Positions 33,131 through 45,440 of a DNA stretch of 64,000 bases are shown here, piece by piece. The DNA is from Metallyticus violacea. Taxonomy: Eukaryota; Arthropoda; Insecta; Mantodea; Metallyticidae. The translations under genes were made by a program, and so were the position numbers. The notes below the pieces were generated by a model. It searched no databases. It saw only the letters and a program-made list of their open reading frames with translations, and was not told where the DNA came from. The stretch spans positions 51,209,501-51,273,500 of the forward strand of contig CM060830.1 in NCBI GenBank assembly GCA_030762175.1, read 5' to 3'. The number at the start of each line of letters is the position of its first letter. The stretch's first letter is position 1.

Positions 33131-34121
33131 GTAAGCTGTTAGTATTGGTTTTACAATTATAATTATAACAAACATATTTATAAAAATTAAATGTTACACC
33201 ATGGTAATAGAGAATATCAGTTTCTGGTTATATTTATTAACACTTCCTTTCCCCTCTTCTACTTATTTAGAGCAATTTTTTTCAGGAAAAACCAGGACTA
33301 TGTAGTCTTATATGTAACTCTCTTAGTATATGATACCCACATTAAGGTGAGTAAATGAATTAATTAATGAATATGAAGAAGTGCTGTGCAAGAAGAAAGT
33401 TAATTTGCTAAAAATTAAGCACTTAGTACACTCATTCAAAAAGCTTTCCAAAAGAACTACAATAAATAACAGAAATATAATATTACCATTGCATAGAACA
33501 GGTTTTTGGCTATAAAATGCTATTTTTCCACATGTGTTTTTTTTAAGCCAGCAATGAACAAAAATGTGCATATTATATCTTAAAACTCTGCACCAGTGGA
33601 AGCAGCTCAATGAGGGGTGTGCTTTCTTTCAAAAGAATGTTTCTTTCATAATCTGTCTTTCATTGACATAAACAGATGTAAGTCTGAATTGGGACTGAAG
33701 CCAAATTAGGACTGTATGATGGCTGCAATCTTGCAATCCTTATCATGATCTTAAAACTGATATGAGATCTGGCTGCAAATGAAAGATTGATTTTTTCTCT
33801 GGTTTTACTCTGGAAATTTAGACCTTCATTGTGGTTAATGACATAATGCAGTGGTCAAAGTGTGGTTTCTCTGAGTTCCAGGAAATGCAAGTGAGAAATA
33901 CTTTTCCTATGCCATAGCCAAAACATTGAAAACTATTGCCATCCATAATAACAACACTTTAATAAGCACAAGGAAATGAAGGTGATTCATGTGAAACAGT
34001 TGGTTTTTAAAATAGCTTAACTTTGTGTGTATCAAACTATTGCAGATGAAATTGTGTTTAAACAATGCAGGAACTGTAGGAGTTTAGTTTTATAAGTTAA
34101 AATTTAGCAAACGTCTGAGTG

Positions 34122-34427
34122 ATTTTTTTTTTTATTTGGTTTATTTACGGATGGACGCTGTTTAACATCTCAGGTCATCAGCATCCCATTCAAATCAGTG
34201 CATGAAATGGCCAACAAATTTTGCTTAGAGGCCTCTTTTTTCAGGCTTGAGATTCTTTATTGTGCAGTAAATGTTTGACATGGGACCCATGACTTTACTT
34301 CCCTCCCGAAGGAAGCCATACTTAGGATTTTTATGCCCAAAAAAATCCATCGTTCCTGCCTGGGATCAAACCTGCAATCTTGGGTTTAGGGGGCAATTGT
34401 AACTACCACTACACCACCAGGACCGAC
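34122..34427 (-). mobile_element. tRNA-derived SINE family B
   Basis: Near full length; starts (reverse) cggtcctggtggtgtagtgg and ends ggtttatttacggatgga with a poly(T) run on the + strand. Same blocks as the copy at 30987. Confidence 0.88.
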
Positions 34428-34744
34428 TAAGTCATTTGAATGATGTCACCACCATAAGGTATGTTAATTTTCCCTCCTTTCATTGTCAGCAAGTGAAGAT
34501 GCCACACATATAACTTCAACAGTAATTTTGGATATCAAACTTCATCATTGGGTATTCTAGAGAGAATATTGTTCCATGTGCCTTGCAAGACACACAATAT
34601 TTGCCTTAGTAAAGAAGTTGGAAACAACAGAATCTTTGTTAAATGAAATTGCAAGCATTGCACTTCTTGTTTGACAATTGTGGTAGAAAATATCAGATCA
34701 TTTGTAATAATCTCCTCAAAGATCATTCCATTTTGCAGTTATTA

Positions 34745-35125
34745 TTAAGAAACCACTCAAATTTCACTAATTTTGCTCCACTTACTTGGGCATGTTTCGA
34801 AGGCTGTTGCTCTGTTGATTTTACGAATTTAGTGATGAGGTTACTTAATTAAGATTATTATATGATTTAGTCGAACTACACACTTTTATTGACTCCATTT
34901 ATTTGTTTAAATTTAATACATGTTTCACAGACCATTGTCTGCATCATCAGCTAAGCATCAATTAAAGTTTATGTTTTCATCCCCAGGAGTGTTAAAGTTC
35001 ATTAATTATTAATTTGTAAAATCTATGAAACAATATCTCAATACCATGTTGGAAAGTTGACAGTGGAACCATGCTGATGAAATCAATATGTCAAGTAAAT
35101 TAGTGAAATTTGAGTGATTTCCTCA
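34745..35125. mobile_element. Penelope-end palindrome with a second pseudo-LTR nested inside
   Basis: The outer arms (34748-34795 and 35095-35118, caaatttcactaatttt against aaattagtgaaatttga) belong to the end type of 28488-28612, and the left one carries GAAACATGCCC on the minus strand. Between them, 34850-34960 is a different minus-strand pseudo-LTR with its own hammerhead (34912-34956). Confidence 0.65.
34912..34956 (-). ncRNA. Hammerhead ribozyme with canonical core
   Basis: Minus strand: TTAG, CTGATGA (34950-34944), one T, stem GCAGAC/GTCTGT with loop AATG, GAAAC (34926-34922), AT, GTA (34919-34917), then TTAA. The stem I bases TTAG/TTAA pair with one G-U. GUA is an allowed NUH cleavage triplet. 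Core residues all fit consensus. Confidence 0.7.
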
Positions 35126-35439
35126 TAAAAATTCAAAAGGTACACTATATTTCACTGTGAAAGTTCTCGCTATTTAAAACTACAATCATTACATTATTTG
35201 CCTCAGAAGACAGAATAGTCCTCTTCCATATGTCACAGAGTAAAAACTGAAGTGAAACTGAAGTCACACAGGATTATTGTTTACCTTTGAAAAAAAAAAA
35301 ACAATAGCAACAGGAGCACAACCAAATAAAGAGCATTGAAGAATGAATTTTGCAAAGAATTATTTTGCAAATAGGTGCAACAGTTCAAAAAAATTAAGCA
35401 GCTAAAGGAAATCTCAACACACTCAGAGCAGAAGAAAAT

Positions 35440-36000
35440 AGCATTTTTTAAAAATGTATGAATAATCCTTTGGCTACACAGAACTTTCAGAAGATCTTTA
35501 AAGAATTTAATATCACATTAGCACAAAAAATAAAATATAGCATTAAAAATCTCGTAAAGAACAACCACATAGATAGTATTCCATCAGAAAAAAAAAAGAA
35601 GTCAGGTATTCACCATATAAATTGCACAGACTGCAATAATATCAATATTGTAAAACACCTAAAGCAAAGAGCACAACAGAAATATAAAGTTTAAGCAAAT
35701 AGGGAAATTTACTATAGCAGCTCATTTTTGGATATAAAATAATAAAATAAGGGGAAAAAAATGTAGCTATTAAAGGCAGTAGAAGAACATACAGAACTGA
35801 ACATATGGGAAAAAATGTATATCCACAAATACAAAATTGGCTAATGAACTTTCATAACCCAGGAGTAAGAAATACAAGCTTCAAATTCATCAGAGCCAAA
35901 CAGTACATACTCCAAAGATTACAGCAATTCTTCGAACCATTGACAAGTAACTTAGGATGCAAACAAAGTTCTGGGAAATATGTTCTATTGTGATAGTAAG
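35440..36000 (+). mobile_element. Penelope-like element, GIY-YIG/C-terminal fragment
   Basis: Frame 35458-35694 reads KYSIKNLVKNNHIDSIPSEK and KSGIHHINCTDCNNINIVKH, the linker and decayed endonuclease (GIY-type motif and Cys-x-x-Cys kept, YIGKTKR lost). Frame 35805-35993 carries the MNFHNPGVRNTSFKFI tail. No ribozyme is visible after it. Confidence 0.75.
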
Positions 36001-36605
36001 TTAGTAAAGCTGCATTAATGTTTAGTTTAACTCATCACAATGTATTAGTAATTATAAGAAAAAAAATTATATTTGTTACTCCTCGTAGTTCTCGACTATC
36101 TGATATTCTGGCATCATGTAGTTCACAGACTGTTGTTTATTTCTGATTCTGCCTGTCTGGATATGTGAATTTCAAAATACATGCATTTGGGCTTGACGTA
36201 ACTCATTCTCATGCTAGTTATGAATTGTCCCTGCATTGACAAAAAGATGGAGTATGGTGACTTTGTCTATGATTTAAAGACCAATATCATTACTGAAGTA
36301 GCATTAACCAAGACATACTGCAATAAATTATCAGAAGCATGTAGCAATGTTTACAGGAAGGAGGTTCATTTTCAGCATGTGAGAGTAAGCAACACTCAAA
36401 GATACTTTGCATTTAGAAAGTAGGTTCATGTTCTAAGCTACCATCAAACAGAAATGTAACAAAATCTAAAGCAAAATTTTTCAGTATGATTCTTCATTTT
36501 CCAAAACGGGACAGTTTAAAAATCACCTCTTTCATGTGAATCATCTGTAGAACATTATGCAAAATGAGTAATACTTGAGCAAATGAAGATTATGTGCTTC
36601 AAGAT

Positions 36606-37803
36606 TTGAGTGTCATTTCATAAATAATACACACATTTTTTTTCTTATATATTCACATTTTTTGGCAGTACCTCTTTACAGTCCTTCAGTGTTGTCTCTC
36701 TATTTCTTAGTGACTGAATCCCAACATTTGGGAAGCTGTTCTACTCCATTCAAAGCTCCACTACTGTCCATTGGTTGAATGACAGGTAACAGTGACAGAA
36801 AGCTCTTCCAGAAAAGGAAAACGACTTTTCACACATGAATTTTTTTCAATTTTGGCAATAAGCCAAAGTCTGGTGTAGCCATAGCTGAACTGTAAGGTGG
36901 ATGAGGTAACACTATCCATATATTCATGCAACTTATTGGTCACAACATTACTAGTTTGTGGGAGAGCGTTGTCATGGAGGATAAGTAGTCCAGCAACTGA
37001 GGTTGGTTTTTTGTGCAGTTTTTCCATGAAAGTATTATCATATTGTTCCATATGGGGCTCTGTCTGTTATAATGATTCCTTGATGACCAAAAGCAAAGAT
37101 AATAATTTGCTTGGCCTTTGATTGTGCTCATTGAAATTGTTTTGGTTGTTGGGAAGATGAACCTCTCCACTCATTGGATTGTGATTTCACCTCTGGCTCA
37201 AAGTCTCTAATCCACATTTCACCAATAGCAATAATTTGACACAAGAATACTTGACCTACAATGTCAAATCTCTTTTTCAGCAAGAATGCAATGTCCTTGT
37301 ATTTCTGCTGCTGTTTGGCAGAAGAAGTGAGGGACCCATCACACACAAATATTTCTCTTCTGAAAATAATTTATCAAAATACATACTGATGTTGGTGGAA
37401 TCTCCAAGACTCCTGAAAGTTAAAGATGTCACACTTTGTTCATCAATTGAATGTATTCAGCTTTCCTTGTCTGAGGCTGTCTTTGCTGATATGACCAACA
37501 AAAAATGATTAGCCCAATGAGAAACTGAACTATAGTCCATTTTGAACTCACCATGAACCACTCAAAGCAATGTGGATTTCTGTGTGGTTTTTACCACTTT
37601 TTTAATCTTAATATATGACCTGTAATATGCAACAGTTCTGCAGGCTCCATTTCTGGTCCTGTTTTCTATACAGAATACTTTATAGACAAAATGAACGCAT
37701 TCTTAAACTGAACATATTCTTATCAAGTCTTAAACTGTAGCAATTTTCACAGTTGGTATTTGCAGTAATATCAACTGTGCATTATTATGAAATGACCCTC
37801 ATA
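36606..37803 (-). mobile_element. Mariner element with both terminal repeats, broken transposase
   Basis: Terminal repeats: gagtgtcatttcataaataa at 36608 and its inverted counterpart (attattatgaaatgaccctc) ending near 37801. The minus strand reads IIAIGEMWIRDFEPEVKSQS, LLILHDNALPQTSNVV and FLEELSVTVT, following the mariner order of first Asp region (here Gly-Glu, degenerate), HDN second Asp and C-terminal block. About 1.2 kb, the normal mariner size. Several frameshifts and stops. A related 5' half is at 17311-17990. Confidence 0.85.
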
Positions 37804-37958
37804 GTTACTCTAGTTCTAGATTCTTACCATGAAAAGAAACACACAAGTTTAATAACATACTGTTATAATATAAAAATCTTTTAATATCTTTCAAAGTTTG
37901 TTAAAGTGATTGGCCTAGAATAAGGTATTTATTACAAATAATAGTGTTTAAATTCTAG

Positions 37959-38069
37959 GTGGCTTGTTGCTAAGTGTGCAAGATTCTGCAGCAGCAGAAG
38001 AAGTGGAGCAGGTGACACAACCTGATCCAGGTCCAGGGAGTGATACAACGTCAAATCTCTTATCTTCTG
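37959..38069 (+). CDS. RALGAPB: RALGAPB exon 8 of window
   Basis: The acceptor is taaattctag and the donor is TCTG|gtaagc. The exon encodes GGLLLSVQDSAAAEEVEQV followed by an acidic, Pro/Ser/Thr-rich tail (PDPGPGSDTTSNLLSS). The first part matches the vertebrate Ile-Val-Gln-Asp-Ser-Ala helix; the tail starts a variable linker. It is phase 1 at both ends, so skipping it would preserve frame. Confidence 0.92.
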
Positions 38070-38849
38070 GTAAGCATGTGAAATGTATGTTTAGCAAATT
38101 AGCTAGCAGCACAGCACCAGAAGTGTAAGTGAGCACTTATGACTTTGTGGCCTAACCACTGCAAGCATATAAATTTTGGTACATGATATGCTTAAAAAGG
38201 CCAGTTGTTTTTAATTGTCACCATCATGAGGTTTATATAGATGTCAGGGAATTTCCAAAATGTTCCAACTTTTCTTTTAAAATAATTTTATTTTTATGAA
38301 AACTTGGATATATAATACTACCAATGTAGTTATAACTGTGTTCGCGTAAGTTTGTGGATCAATTTTGCATATTTTCTCTATTACAATCTCTGCTTTATTA
38401 TAGTTAAGTTTCACAGAAAGAAGGACAGATTAGATTGAAAAACCAAAAATGCATAATTTAGGTGATGAAAAATAAAAATATGGGCTATATAAGAATTCGC
38501 ACTCTTGAGAGAATACAGTGAAACCTTACTGCATTATTTCTGTTATTTTTGTTTTCTCTAAAAATGTGTTACTTCTTTAAAATATAAAAAGTAATGGAAT
38601 CAACACAATGAAGCGCATGATCATTAAGCAGAAACGGTTGACTTATTTTAGTTTTAATCCTAAATCCCATAAGGAAGCAGCTGCTAACAGTTATACTTAT
38701 GGAAATACAGAATATCTTAGAGGATGATTCAAACAGTTTAAAAGCTGCAAAATCAAATGACTTTAGAAAGAAAAGCAAGCAGCAGTAAACAAATAAGGAA
38801 ATGTAATAAATAGAAGTAAAAGATTACAGCTTTTGGCAGTAAAAGAAAA

Positions 38850-39040
38850 AAAAATTGTTTTGAAATTTATGTATCAGCCTTGGGCTACACAAAAATGTTA
38901 GAAGATTTGTAAAGAATTTAGAACCACATTAGTACCAAAAAATATGTTTAGAATAAAAAAATCCTTCTAAAGAACAACCATATGGATACTATACCATCAG
39001 AAAAGAAGTCAGGAATTTATCTCTATTAATAACACAGATT
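38850..39040 (+). mobile_element. Penelope-like element, short endonuclease-linker fragment
   Basis: cttgggctacacaaaaatgt, aagaacaaccatatggatac and aaaagaagtcaggaattta match 35465-35620. Truncated on both sides. Confidence 0.65.
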
Positions 39041-39419
39041 GTAGGTTTTCATATGCAGTGCAAAAACAAAGTTCCAACTAAATAGTTCTTTTTATTCACA
39101 TTAGTTCTATGCAAAATCATGTATAAAAGTATTGAAAAACATTAATAAAAATTGGTTTAGTGTAAAGATTACATATTATACAGATAGATCTTTTACACAA
39201 TATGTATATCTTTTTTGTAATTAAATTAATACCTAGTTTTTGTTTCATCAGATATCTTGGAAAATAGCAAGAAATTGCATTTTAAGGAACATGCATAAGT
39301 TTAAATCACAAATTTGAATTTAAATAAATATCAGCTAATATTGGGGATGGCAGGGACATTTAAATGCCTGACAGCAAAAGAATGAAGTTTAATGTCGTTA
39401 TTGAAATAAACTTAATTAC

Positions 39420-39620
39420 AATTAAATTTGGTTTTCGGTGACATATTTTCAACAAGTTCCTCTAGCTGCCAAGAGAGCATGCTACCCACAGTTGGTATTC
39501 TGTTGAGGAAGAGTACCAGTACTCCAGAAACGTGTTAAAAATATGTGTGTGTTACCAAAACCAAAGTCTTTATCAAATTTAATGTACTACTTCACTGTTA
39601 ATAACTTCAGAATTATAATT
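39420..39620 (+). mobile_element. Possible Penelope end with degenerate hammerhead
   Basis: Stem GAGTAC/GTACTC (39511-39524) followed by CAGAAAC-GT-GTT and, 55 bp on, cttcactgttaataacttca, resembling the end box of other copies. The upstream core (CTGTTGAGGA) is not consensus. Confidence 0.35.
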
Positions 39621-41739
39621 TTTTATTAATTACAGTTATTTCTTTTCCATAGTTGTTCCAACTTTCCTGCAATTACTGTTTTCTCATGTTTATCTTTTAT
39701 TTAATATTTATTTTATCTTCCTGACCCCCTCAAAAGTTGTTCATCAAGATTTCACTGCATTTCCATTTGGATTAAAGAGCCAAGAATGCTGAATTTTTAT
39801 ATACATACATAAAAATAACAAATGACAACTAAATGTAGCTTATAACTCCTACAAAATGGATTGTTTGATCATGTTTCCTTCCACAACCACATTTAAGAAT
39901 TGAACAATTTCGAAGATGTGGTGGTATTCTAAATACATCATTCACTGAATCTGAAGAACAAATAGGCATTGGCAGAAAGCTTACAATTTAATATAGAAGT
40001 GGATATACTTCCTAACTGTTAGTATGAAAGTAGTATTGATCATCCTAAATGCTGCTCAGCTTTAAGACCAGCTTAGATGGAACAGAAGTTATTTATTTAA
40101 ATAAAAAAACCTTATAAGATACTGGGGAAGTGTAACCTAAAAACTAAGCCAAAAATGCATTATTAATCATGTTAATGTCCTGTATGAATAAAAATTAGTT
40201 TTCTCAGTTGAATAAAATATAAAGTTGAGTTTATATTTCATCTTGTTAAGATATAGATGTTTATTTGACATTTTCTTTTCCACATATAGTGCAGCATAGA
40301 TTGCAAGTCTTCTTTCATTACTTATACTTAACACAGGTTAGATATTTTAGTTTGTGTTTTGTTGTATGTTGCATATTCCTAACTATGTTATGCAAGTCTC
40401 AGTCCTTCATATTACTCCAAATTATGGAAAGAATTTAAAGTCATTGTATATTAATTTTTAAACTTTCAATACAATTTCTATTAGACTTCATTTTGAAATG
40501 TTTTCTTTAGCATACTCAAATTCTAATTATTGCATCTTCAAAAACACTTCCATTGTGTTTGGTACCTTTTGCACATTTAACTATAAAGCTACAAATATAT
40601 TTTAGTATTTTGTCTCAGAATAATAACCATTTGTTTAATATGATTTAAACAATAGTGTTTTAATAAAGAAGTGTGGCTTAAGAATGAGAGGTCAACTGCC
40701 TCTTTCAGTTTTATTTCATTTCAAAATGTGGCTATTACTTGCTTTTCCATATACTGAACAGTTGTAATGTTTTGGAAATAATATGTATTGTAAAGTGTTC
40801 ACCAGTATAAATGCATCCTGTGCTTCTTGCTTCTACACTTTAGCTTTGTGCATTTTTACCATTCTTGTGCTTAACGGCTAATGTTTTTCCACTTACCATT
40901 TGCTTACACTACTGCTATTATCACTACTGCAGCCTTTGCAATTATTCTTTTTAATAGCTTATCCTCCCAGAGCTTTGTTTTGTTTGTGGGCCAACTTTGT
41001 GAACTAGCTTTCTGAAAAATATTTTAAATTTCTAGCAGTAAAGTTTAACAGTTAAAAATATGTTTATTAATTAGGTATATTTTAGCACATATTTATTCCA
41101 GTATCGTAGTCTGAATTCATTCAGTCCTTTTCCTTTTAATATGGACTACATTTCTCCTGTTTGTTATGATTACTTTTTGCATGATTTTCTGTGTGAATTG
41201 ACCAAAAGTTTTCCTGGTCATTCTTAACAGGCCTTTTTAGAAATTAATTAAACAGGACTGCACAATCAAGTGACAGTGGAGTTGCTTTCTAAACATTTAG
41301 AAGACAAACCTGCTTGATGACAGAGTGAAAGAATTGAATTCAGGTTTTATGCACATTCTTGAAAAGAAAAGCATTGCTGAAAATCAGATTATTACATATC
41401 TACTTGCATACCAAACATATATTGTTACAAAAAATGTTACCTTAACAAAGTATGCATCCTATTTGAATACTTTATTTTGAGTCAACTTGTAAAAACATGA
41501 TATTTTTCCAGTAAACTTGTATATGAGTAGCTATTCTTTACAAGGGTCACTATTACATTTTCAGGATTTGAAGAAACTATAAGCAAAAATAAGTTTCCTG
41601 TTGGCAACACTGGAAAGAGCTTGTCTGGATTAATAATCATAATAGAAGTTAGCACACAGCACCCATTGCTGTAGCCCTGCACTCACTTAGAACTTCAGTT
41701 CTAAGATGAAAGTGACTCAAGAAAAATGTTTATGATTAA

Positions 41740-42790
41740 TAAGGGCAAGATGAAAAGTTCTCGACCTGGCAGTAAAAGACTGTGTTTTCTAGGTAAAAAA
41801 TGCACTTATTTTTCTACTTATTCCCCTTTGAGGTCAATAAACTTTGTCCATTTTTCCAGTCAGTAGATTCTATCCCAGAAGTGTGATGCTGGAAGGTTTA
41901 CAAAATACCCATCTACAGCTATAATAACCTCTTCTTGGATGCAAAATGTTTTCCAGCCAAAAATTTCTTTAGATGTAAGAATAGGTGAAAGTCAGAGGAT
42001 GCCAAATCTGCTCAACAGGGTGAATGTTCCATCAATTTGTACAAATCATTGTTTTCCCTTTTCCAAGGCATCTTTGTGAGCAGCTGCATTATTATGGTGA
42101 AAGATGATATTTTTTCTTTTGCAATTCAGGCCTTTTCTCATATTTTTTCATCCAGTTGATTCAGAAGACTTGCATAGTATTTGCCAAATATTGTTTTACC
42201 CTTTGCAAGATAACCAATAAGAAGAATCCCTTTTGCAACCCAGAAAGCACTTACCATAACCTTTCCCGCAGAACACATCATCTTCACCTTTTTTGGTGCA
42301 GGGCCACCGGCTTCCACCCATTGATTTGATTGCTGTTTTTTTCATGAGTATAGCAATGGACCTATGTTCAATCCATAGTAACAAATCTGTGCACAAAACC
42401 ACTGTTTAAAACCATCCAAACACTACTGTGAAATTCAATTTTGCATTTTTTTTAGACAGCATTCAACAAATGAGCATCCGTCTTGTACAAAACTTTCTCA
42501 TCTTTAGTTCTCTGGGTAAAATACACTGTACACATTCTTCTAATATGCCTGTGGCATCAGCTATTTCATTTACCTTTAATTGCTGATCATTGTGCACTTT
42601 CTTGATGTTTTCCTCTGTGGTTGCAGTTTTGGGATGTCCTTCACATGCATCATGTTCAAGAGAAGTACAGCTGCATTTAAATTCTGCTGCCCATTTGTTA
42701 ACAGTTGAAAGGGAATAGATCCCTTATAAACCTTCACAACTTTGGATGAATTTCTGTTGGTAATAAATCATCCAAAACATAAAAATTTTA
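41740..42790 (-). mobile_element. Mariner relic (minus strand)
   Basis: The minus strand reads WAAEFKCSCTSLEHDACEGH, TATTEENIKKVHNDQQLKVN (N-terminal DNA-binding region), KMRKFCTRRML, then GGSRWPCTKKGEDDVFCGKG, HHNNAAAHKDALEK-like and SSDFHLFLHLKKFLAGKHF (catalytic and C-terminal blocks). It ends with ggcaagatgaaaagttctcg at 41747, a probable terminal repeat. Frameshifts throughout; the matching 5' terminal repeat was not found. Confidence 0.8.
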
Positions 42791-44050
42791 TGATGGTGCA
42801 GAATTCCAGTTTCCCCATTTGAACAAACCCCACCCAATATGTCTATTGTCAACAGCTATACAAACAAAACTCTTCGGTAGATCAAGTTGGCATTTGATAA
42901 CATTATTGTGAAACTTGTAGCAACATGAGGAAAAAAAAGTTAATTCATTCATGCTATCTCTGTGTAAGGCTGAGAACTTTTCCCATTGCCCTTGTAAGTG
43001 CAGCCTGAGTGAATAAGAATGCCTGGAAAATTTGCAGAGTTTAGATGAACAGCCTTGAATGATAAGAAGTACATGGGGTGGCCAACAACAATAGTCACAG
43101 ATGAAAACGTCACTCATGTAGAAGCCATAGTGAAGAATAGTCCATGAATAACTTGCAAGGAGATGGAAGAGTCTAAATACTCATTTGCTGCAAGTGTCAG
43201 AAATCCTTCACAATATCTTCCTATGAGGAATTTTGCTGTTGTTGGATACCCCATAACTTCACAGAAGAAAAAAAGGCGGTAAATTGATGCCAGGAAATGG
43301 TTTGTTATTTCAACAATGGCAACTCCCAAAGTGTCCACAATCTCCTCACAGATGACAAAAGCTGGATCAACCAATATGACAGAATCAAAGAAGCAGTTGG
43401 TAAATCTGGGTCTTCCCAAATTGTGACCTTCCCAGTGAAGGTTAAGCGATGTCAAAGAGTAGGTTGAAAGATGGTTGCCACTAGTTCTCTGCAGGTAGCC
43501 AATATTGCTATCATCACATCCAGAAACATAAAACAAGTCACTACCAACTGGTATACCATATAATTAAGATTATTATATGATTGAGTTGAACTACACACTC
43601 TTATAGGCTGCACTTACTTGTTTAAATTTAGTACATGTTTTGTAGACACTCATCCACATCATCAGCTAACCGTTGACATAGTTTGCATTCCCAGAATCTT
43701 CAGGACAGTAACAGAAAGCCTGGGTTGTGAAGATTGTTGCTTCACAATGACAATGTCTCTGTGCACATAGTTTTCAAAACAATGAGATTTTTACAAGAAT
43801 AAGGAGTGACACTGATGAAAAGCTGTATAGTCTAGATCTGGCTTTCTATGTGCAGAAAAAACTGAGGGGCCATCATTTGAGGAGTTTCGAAAAAACTGTT
43901 GCATCCTACAAAGAGGAGGATGATACCATCACTAAAGAAGCATGTCATGACTGCTTCCATGATTGGTTCTGGAGAATGCAACTTTGTATCATGAGTTGGG
44001 AGACTACTTTGAAAGGAAATAGGCAGAGTTGGTGAGTTTTGGTCTTCTGC
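42790..44050 (+). mobile_element. Mariner-like transposase relic (+ strand), split by a Penelope end
   Basis: Near 43320-43560 the + strand reads LLTDDKSWINQYDRIKEAVG (first catalytic Asp region) and NIKQVTTNWYTI. After 43720 it reads RLLLHNDNVSVHIVFKTMRF (HNDN second Asp region), YSPDLAFYVQKK-like (third region) and DDTITKEACHDCFHDWFWRM (C-terminal helix). The coding order is thus continuous except for 43556-43720. Its minus-strand ORFs (42788-43536) are shadows. Confidence 0.75.
43556..43720 (-). mobile_element. Penelope pseudo-LTR inserted in mariner
   Basis: Same end type as 34850-34960 and 45225-45435 (ataattaagattattatatg, ttgtttaaatttagtacatg). The hammerhead (43626-43670, minus) has TTAG, CTGATGA (43665-43659), a weakened stem, AAAACATGTA then CTAA; stem I is perfectly paired but G12 is lost. 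It interrupts the mariner frame between the first and second catalytic blocks. Confidence 0.75.
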
Positions 44051-44529
44051 TTAGTAGAATCCAAAAAAATAAGTGCTCTCGTATTCATTTATGCTAGTAT
44101 GGTGAAGCAGAATATAAGCACAGTCAAAGTAGGTTTTAAAAACATGGCAATTGTGTACAAAGCAAAAGACTGCAGTCCTGTACTTTTGCAAAAAAACACA
44201 TGTGGTTATAAAGATAGTCGATTTATAAAATTATGGTGCATAAAATTTGAAACTGCTGAATCATGTAAGAGATTAGAGGATGAGGGACAAGTTACTTTTG
44301 ATCTTATAAGAGTCATTTGAAATGTGCGTAAATTTTCATAAATTGGTGCCAGAGTTTATTAAATGGAATTATTCTTGACATACCACATAGTTGTAATGAT
44401 CTATGACAAAGTTTCAGCCAAATGCAACTCAAACTAGTGCTTGACAGCCAACTGATTCGACCAGTCACACCTTCAATAAAAATCAGAGAGATATTCCCTA
44501 TAGTGATTTTTTTTTAAATGGATCTGGAT

Positions 44530-44825
44530 AAATGAATTGATTTGTTTTATTGCAGATGCTCTTTAACATCCCAGGTCATCAGTGTCCCATTCAATTCAGG
44601 GTTTGAAATGGCGAGTAAATTTTGCTCAGAGGCCTCTTCTTTTAAGCTTGAGGTTTTCTTTTTTCATAATGTAAATCTACGATATGCCTTTACTTCCCTT
44701 CCCTTCCAAAGGAAGCCATACTTATGATTTTTATGCCCGAAAAAAATCAATCAACCTTGGCTGGGATTGAACCCCCGATCTTGAGTTTACAAGCCAAGTA
44801 TGGTTACTATTAGACCACCAGGACT
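44530..44825 (-). mobile_element. tRNA-derived SINE family B
   Basis: Same blocks as at 30987 and 34122 (ctctttaacatcccaggtca, ttacttcccttcccttccaa). The head reads cctggtggtctaatagtaac in reverse. Confidence 0.85.
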
Positions 44826-45224
44826 TAAGGATAAATGAGTCTAAATGTGGCCTAAAATACACTGAATGTGAAGTGCTGTCCAAGTATTCAACTGAGATTA
44901 TCATTGAGGATATCATTGAAAAATCCACAGTATCATAAAGGAAGACTGTCAAAACAAATTCACAAAATATCTGAGACTGTAGGCTTGAATGAATGCAAGG
45001 TTGCAACAATAGCAGGAACCTTATATGCAGCTTATTAGACAGTTTGAAGGACGAAATAAAAAAAACAGGTAGGACTGGAACATAAAAAGTTTCCTCATTT
45101 ACATGATATCATGATTCCGCAAACATTGGACTTTTTTCTGTTCCTGAGCTTCAAAATTGACTCATGAGAAGAAATTTGCATAAAATGAAAATGGCTGTTT
45201 TGCATTGTTAAAACCTGTATATCT

Positions 45225-45440
45225 TGAAAAGCTTATTGGAACTTGTACAGTGAAGCTAATCATATAATTAAGATCATTGTCTGATTGAGTCAAATTACAC
45301 ACTCTTATTGGCTGCACTTAACTTGTTTAAATTTAGTACAACAGTCTGTAAAACATGCACTAAACATGCACTAAATTTAAACAAGTCAATAAGACTGTGT
45401 AGTTCGACTCAGTCATACAATGTTCTTAATTATACCTATA
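45225..45440. mobile_element. Head-to-head Penelope ends
   Basis: Left arm 45255-45337 (minus orientation) and right arm 45370-45440 share aaatttaaacaagt, gtgtagttcgactcagtcat-type and cttaattat blocks in opposite orientation. The pairing starts at ACTAAATTT, immediately after GTA (left) or GCA (right), the predicted hammerhead cleavage position. The right side keeps GTAAAAC-ATGCA, a ribozyme 3' half, and a small duplication (taaacatgcac). Confidence 0.75.

Larger units (their letters stand above)
33131..37958. other. RALGAPB intron 7 of window: contents
   Basis: Contains a minus-strand SINE (34122-34427), nested Penelope pseudo-LTRs (34745-35125), a Penelope endonuclease fragment (35440-36000) and a mariner with both terminal repeats (36606-37803). 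33131-34121 and 36001-36605 show no supported feature; the minus ORF at 33323-33610 is not recognised. Confidence 0.6.

Noticed and set aside
42788..43536. Minus-strand ORFs of 109 and 140 codons as a host gene
   Set aside because: They lie antisense to a mariner transposase whose motifs read on the + strand in the expected order.
44039..44320. + ORF of 93 codons after the mariner as an additional gene
   Set aside because: No recognised family, no splice-bounded context; probably transposon 3' sequence or chance.
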